DNA of 64,000 nt from Maribacter polysaccharolyticus (lineage in GTDB: Bacteria; Bacteroidota; Bacteroidia; Flavobacteriales; Flavobacteriaceae): positions 247,975-311,974 of the forward strand of contig NZ_JARBUY010000001.1 of assembly GCF_028882255.1 (NCBI RefSeq), in the 5' to 3' direction. This document shows positions 61,177 to 64,000 of this stretch, in pieces. The stretch's first letter is position 1. Each line of letters starts with the position of its first letter. Below the pieces are notes generated by a model, which saw nothing but the letters and a program-made list of their open reading frames with translations, was not told the DNA's origin and did no database searches. The translations under genes were made by a program, and so were the position numbers.

Positions 61177-61809
61177 TTAATCTATAACCGTTACCAGATC
61201 CTCTGTAGGTTTTCTGACCTTGACAAGGTTTACCAACCAATCTTGATCCTCTTGTCGGTATCCCAAGGGCAGAAGTACGGCACTACGAAGCCCTTTCTCC
61301 CTTAAACCGAGGATCTCATCTACTTTTTCAGGTTCGAACCCCTCTATCGGAGTTGCGTCAACGCCTTCAAAAGCAGCAGCTGCAATAGCCTGTGAAAAGG
61401 CGATATAGGCCTGTTTTGCGGCATGGTTGAAGTTTTCCTCTGCATCTTTTTGAGGATAGGAGCTCAATAGCATTTGACGGTAGTTCTCCCATCCTTCATT
61501 TTTGAATCCGCGCAGCTCATTGGTCAAATCGAACATGTAATTGATTCGTTCTTCGGTATAGGTATCCCAAGCCGCGAATACCAAAAGGTGTGAACAGTCC
61601 GTGATTACGGATTGGTTCCAGGCTACCGATTTTATTTTTTCCTTGATTTCCTGATTGGTGACTACGAAAATCTCAAAAGGTTGCAATCCACTGGAAGTCG
61701 GTGCCAAACGTGCTGCTTCCAATATCCGATCCACTTTTTCCTGTGGCACTTTTTTTCCGTTCATTGCCTTAGCGGCATATCTCCATTTCAGTTTATCCAA
61801 TAATTCCAT
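61177..61809 (-). CDS. Nitroreductase-family NAD(P)H oxidoreductase
   Basis: 210 aa FMN enzyme of the NfsB group. The start WRYAAKAMNGKKVPQEKVDR and LEAARLAPTSSGLQPFEIFVV (FMN phosphate contact) are clear; the end is GLREKGLRSAVLLPLGYRQE. It reduces nitro compounds and quinones by two electrons. First structural gene after the repressor, 44 bp downstream of its stop. Confidence 0.92.
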   Translation of the reverse strand: MELLDKLKWRYAAKAMNGKKVPQEKVDRILEAARLAPTSSGLQPFEIFVVTNQEIKEKIKSVAWNQSVITDCSHLLVFAAWDTYTEERINYMFDLTNELRGFKNEGWENYRQMLLSSYPQKDAEENFNHAAKQAYIAFSQAIAAAAFEGVDATPIEGFEPEKVDEILGLREKGLRSAVLLPLGYRQEDQDWLVNLVKVRKPTEDLVTVID

Positions 61810-61853
61810 TTTTTATTTGTATTTGTTAATTGTTATATATGAGGTATTCAATC

Positions 61854-62432
61854 TTACATTTTTATACTGTCCCAAGCCGCTTTATAAGCTTCATCGAGAT
61901 GTGATCTGTTTATGGCACAAGCTCCCCGCTGTTGCATGATCATCAAAAACGACAACGGATTTATGGCGTAGGCATACAGTAGATAATCGGAAATCGGTTT
62001 GATTACCCCTTCCTTTTTCCCCCGCTCCCATAAGGCCAGCAAGGGTTGTAGGTGCTTAATCCCTTCCTTGCGACTGGGTTCATCGACCATGGGCGTATTA
62101 TCACATTGGGCCAGAAAAAGGGCCTCTTCACATTGATTCAATTTAAAATCGGCAATGCGTCTCCAGATTACTTCAAACCCTTCATTAACCGACATTTCAT
62201 CTGAATACGTGGCAAAGGCATAATCGGTAAAAGCACTTTTTACCTCCAAATAGGCCTTATTCACCAAATCTTGCTTGTTTTCAAAATACAAATAGATCGT
62301 AGCTGGGGAGACCCCGGCCATTTTGGCGATTTTGCTCATGGGGGCCGCATGGAAACCATCGTTGTTCACAAGGTTGATGGTCGCCTTTAATAGGGCATTG
62401 CGCTTATCTATACTTTTTTGAAGTTTTGCCAT
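61854..62432 (-). CDS. TetR-family repressor (2)
   Basis: 192 aa from ATG 62432; the frame is open to 62516 but that would cover the promoter and operator. Helix-turn-helix (about 8-54): NLVNNDGFHAAPMSKIAKM then SPATIYLYFENKQDLV, the AcrR-like pattern. One Cys in AQCDNTP and one in RGACAINR could sense electrophiles. A perfect palindrome lies just upstream. It is first gene of its own operon, so the circuit is self-repressed and opened by reactive compounds. Confidence 0.92.
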   Translation of the reverse strand: MAKLQKSIDKRNALLKATINLVNNDGFHAAPMSKIAKMAGVSPATIYLYFENKQDLVNKAYLEVKSAFTDYAFATYSDEMSVNEGFEVIWRRIADFKLNQCEEALFLAQCDNTPMVDEPSRKEGIKHLQPLLALWERGKKEGVIKPISDYLLYAYAINPLSFLMIMQQRGACAINRSHLDEAYKAAWDSIKM

Positions 62433-62450
62433 CGTTATTGAATTTCCCCA

Positions 62451-62458
62451 CAAAGATA
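62451..62458 (-). promoter_or_regulatory. Promoter -7 element of the TetR operon
   Basis: The minus strand reads TATCTTTG, matching TAnnTTTG, 18 bp before the ATG of the repressor. Confidence 0.65.
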
Positions 62459-62464
62459 TACATA

Positions 62465-62478
62465 AATGAACGTTCATT
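62465..62478. promoter_or_regulatory. TetR operator, perfect palindrome
   Basis: AATGAACGTTCATT lies between the -33 and -7 regions of the minus-strand promoter at 62451. TGAACGTTCA cores are classic for AcrR-like TetR proteins. Confidence 0.75.
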
Positions 62479-62674
62479 CTTTTTTTTAACAAAGAATTAC
62501 AAATCATCGTTTTCAATCCATTTAAAGGGGGTGACGCATCCCTACTGTATTCCGCTGACCCTTATTCCATTAAAACAAAAACCTGCAAACCTGAATACCG
62601 ATTGTTGATAAATCGACCATTCGGAATTTGTTTCCCTTTGGATAAACCTATTACTTTTATCCGCTTTTTAAGAC

Positions 62675-63025
62675 ATGGAAAAACTCAAAATAGGCGATAA
62701 ATTATACAATACCAAGCAGGACGGGTTCACCGATTTTGTACGCTATTCTTTCTCTGAAGTGGTCGCACTCACCAAAACGTTGGCCGTATTGAAAAATGGG
62801 GTAAAACTTATCAACCAACCCAAGGAATCGTACATCACCGAGGATATTGGCTATTCCGTTAACCGTAAAAAGGGGGTACACTGGCATTTGGTATCCCTAG
62901 AGGCCATTCGCAAAGCACAGATCGAAAACGAAAAGATCGAAGCCCAAAACTGGTTTCAAAACAAGGAATTCTCCTTAAAAGAGAAGGTATGGATCTACAA
63001 GCAATTCAAGGAATCGGAGCGATAG
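62675..63025 (+). CDS. Conserved-looking 116-aa protein, function unknown
   Basis: It starts MEKLKIGDKLYNTKQDGFTD. The N-terminal half looks like a small beta-barrel (KIGDKLY, VVALTKTLAVLKNGVKL), the C-terminal half is helical and charged (AIRKAQIENEKIEAQNWFQN, VWIYKQFKESER). No family is recognised, and it has no signal or Cys. Codon use and composition look genuine. It stands alone between the TetR operon and the KefF-like gene. Confidence 0.7.
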   Translation: MEKLKIGDKLYNTKQDGFTDFVRYSFSEVVALTKTLAVLKNGVKLINQPKESYITEDIGYSVNRKKGVHWHLVSLEAIRKAQIENEKIEAQNWFQNKEFSLKEKVWIYKQFKESER

Positions 63026-63360
63026 GATTTTCCATTATGGCTGACATCAGGCCGTATTAAAGAAATTTTTCATACTTTCATCGGGTTGTCCTTAAATACA
63101 TCTATCAGAAGGGCTTTCCAAGTAGTATCCATATGTCAAGGTCTCAGGTAACCGTATCCCTTTTTACGCCCAGAAAAAGTAGGGGAGGAAGTACCCTAAG
63201 CATATTCATGGCAATTCCGGATAGGTTCAACCCAAAAAACAAAAATGATTAGATGTGGATGGTATTTGGTAAGGGCTAATATCCATACTTTCTTTTATAT
63301 TTTGTATACTTCATACCATGAGTGGGTTTATCCTAAACGATTTTCAATTAAGTTCGTAAA
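63026..63360. other. Intergenic region before the KefF-like gene
   Basis: 335 bp without a gene, operator palindrome or strong hairpin that I can see. It must hold the promoter of the KefF-like gene, but no exact TAnnTTTG copy stands out. Confidence 0.4.
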
Positions 63361-63957
63361 ATGAAAAAAATATTGATTCTGTTTTCACATCCAAAATTCG
63401 AAAGCTCTAGGGCCAATACGGCTTTGGTCTACCCTATAAAGGACAAAGCAGGGGTAACCTTCCACGACCTATACGAACACTACCCTGATTTTCATATAGA
63501 CGTACCCGCGGAAAAAGAATTATTAAAGCAACACGATGTCATCATCTGGCATCATCCTTTATATTGGTTCAGCTGTCCGCCTTTAATGAAACAATGGATG
63601 GATATGGTGTTGGAATATAATTGGGCCTATGGTCCCAAAGGCAATGCCTTGGAGTCTAAAATATGCTTGAATGTGATTACGGCGGGAGGGTCACGTGATC
63701 TTTACTGTTCGGCTGGCACCAATACCTATTCCGTGAATGAATTTTTAAGACCCTTTGAACAAACCGTTAAATTATGTCGAATGGCATTTTTACCCCCCTA
63801 TGCCGTCATGGGAACCTACCGATTGAAAAATGAAGAATTACTGCAACATGGCCGTCAATATATGGCCTTGATCGATTTGTTGCAAGGGAACGTCGCTATT
63901 GACGATTTAAAAGGTTATGCATTCCTCAATGATATTCCCCAACTTAAAATGGACTAA
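63361..63957 (+). CDS. KefF-like flavoprotein NAD(P)H oxidoreductase
   Basis: 198 aa, flavodoxin-like quinone reductase family. FMN site: ILILFSHPKFESSRANTALV. The catalytic region is IIWHHPLYWFSCPPLMKQWMD and the GGSRDLYCSAG loop follows. KefF is the ancillary subunit that activates the glutathione-gated potassium efflux system KefC. The next gene begins 3 bp later and its first residues fit a Kef antiporter, supporting that role. Confidence 0.9.
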   Translation: MKKILILFSHPKFESSRANTALVYPIKDKAGVTFHDLYEHYPDFHIDVPAEKELLKQHDVIIWHHPLYWFSCPPLMKQWMDMVLEYNWAYGPKGNALESKICLNVITAGGSRDLYCSAGTNTYSVNEFLRPFEQTVKLCRMAFLPPYAVMGTYRLKNEELLQHGRQYMALIDLLQGNVAIDDLKGYAFLNDIPQLKMD

Positions 63958-63960
63958 TTT

Positions 63961-64000
63961 ATGACCGGAAGTATTCTTTTTCAAGCCATTGTTTTTTTAG
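63961..64000 (+). CDS. Start of a probable Kef-type cation/proton antiporter (cut by window edge)
   Basis: Only 13 codons are visible, starting MTGSILFQAIVFL, the beginning of a hydrophobic helix as in KefB/KefC (CPA2 family). The assignment rests mainly on its position 3 bp after the KefF-like gene. The remaining several hundred residues lie outside the window. Confidence 0.5.
   Translation, partial: MTGSILFQAIVFL

Noticed and set aside
61325-61345. GGTTCGAACCCC, a tRNA T-arm-like string
   Set aside because: It lies inside the nitroreductase coding sequence and no cloverleaf can be formed around it.
1-64000. Search for tRNA, rRNA, CRISPR arrays, insertion sequences and prophage genes
   Set aside because: None seen: gaps are short and hold no such repeats, transposase or integrase frames.

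Overview
The window reads as chromosome of a marine-type member of the Bacteroidetes, most likely Flavobacteriaceae. The evidence is indirect but consistent. Promoters have the Bacteroidetes form TAnnTTTG (38017, 25762, 40116, 55593, 62451). Genes lack strong Shine-Dalgarno sites. The gene families are typical of the group: DUF4251, split FeoB with a DtxR-FeoA fusion, multi-module soluble histidine kinases and menaquinone synthesis (MenB). Base composition looks even. I see no tRNA, rRNA, CRISPR array, insertion sequence or prophage.

Layout. 1-12300 is a minus-strand signalling operon. It holds FIST-domain proteins, a 2150-residue histidine kinase with an NTF2/SnoaL-like head and nine repeated sensor modules, a small kinase closely related to its C-terminus, and the start of a secreted sensor. 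The two genes at the promoter end carry one-base frameshifts. 12615-23388 holds menB, a serine hydrolase, a block of cell-wall and peptide enzymes (oxidoreductase, 3D-domain lipoprotein, amidase, M14 peptidase), a vWA lipoprotein and an XdhC/MobA-like/amidohydrolase operon. 23697-30228 holds an ECF sigma factor with a membrane partner, a GntR regulator next to an EF-G paralogue that lacks the catalytic histidine (both preceded by the same palindrome), three 37-residue microprotein genes too short for ordinary gene calling, a YtfI/GerW-like pair and a cold-shock protein.

31683-39946 is a sulfur-type respiratory island. A minus-strand operon encodes a molybdopterin oxidoreductase (A, B and C subunits), two YeeE/YedE transporters and two membrane-anchored rhodanese-fold proteins. 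Both rhodaneses lack the catalytic Cys but share a basic tail ending in Cys. It diverges from a 12-haem cytochrome gene, with three palindromes in the shared control region. 40139-44003 is an iron/manganese cluster: a DtxR-type repressor with its own operator, a membrane-tethered DtxR-FeoA fusion and FeoB split in two.

44024-64000 holds a cation-chloride-cotransporter-like permease, a three-repeat ricin-like protein next to a TPR adenylate cyclase, a pseudouridine synthase, an enolase-superfamily epimerase/DUF1611/DmpA set probably acting on D-amino acids or cell-wall peptides, a second membrane cyclase, two TetR-controlled redox operons with visible operators, and a KefF-like gene running into the start of a probable Kef antiporter.

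The candidates for undescribed biology are the microprotein trio (27981-28399), the sulfur island with Cys-less tailed rhodaneses, and the nine-module FIST/kinase operon. Functions come from motif recognition by eye; no database search was possible.
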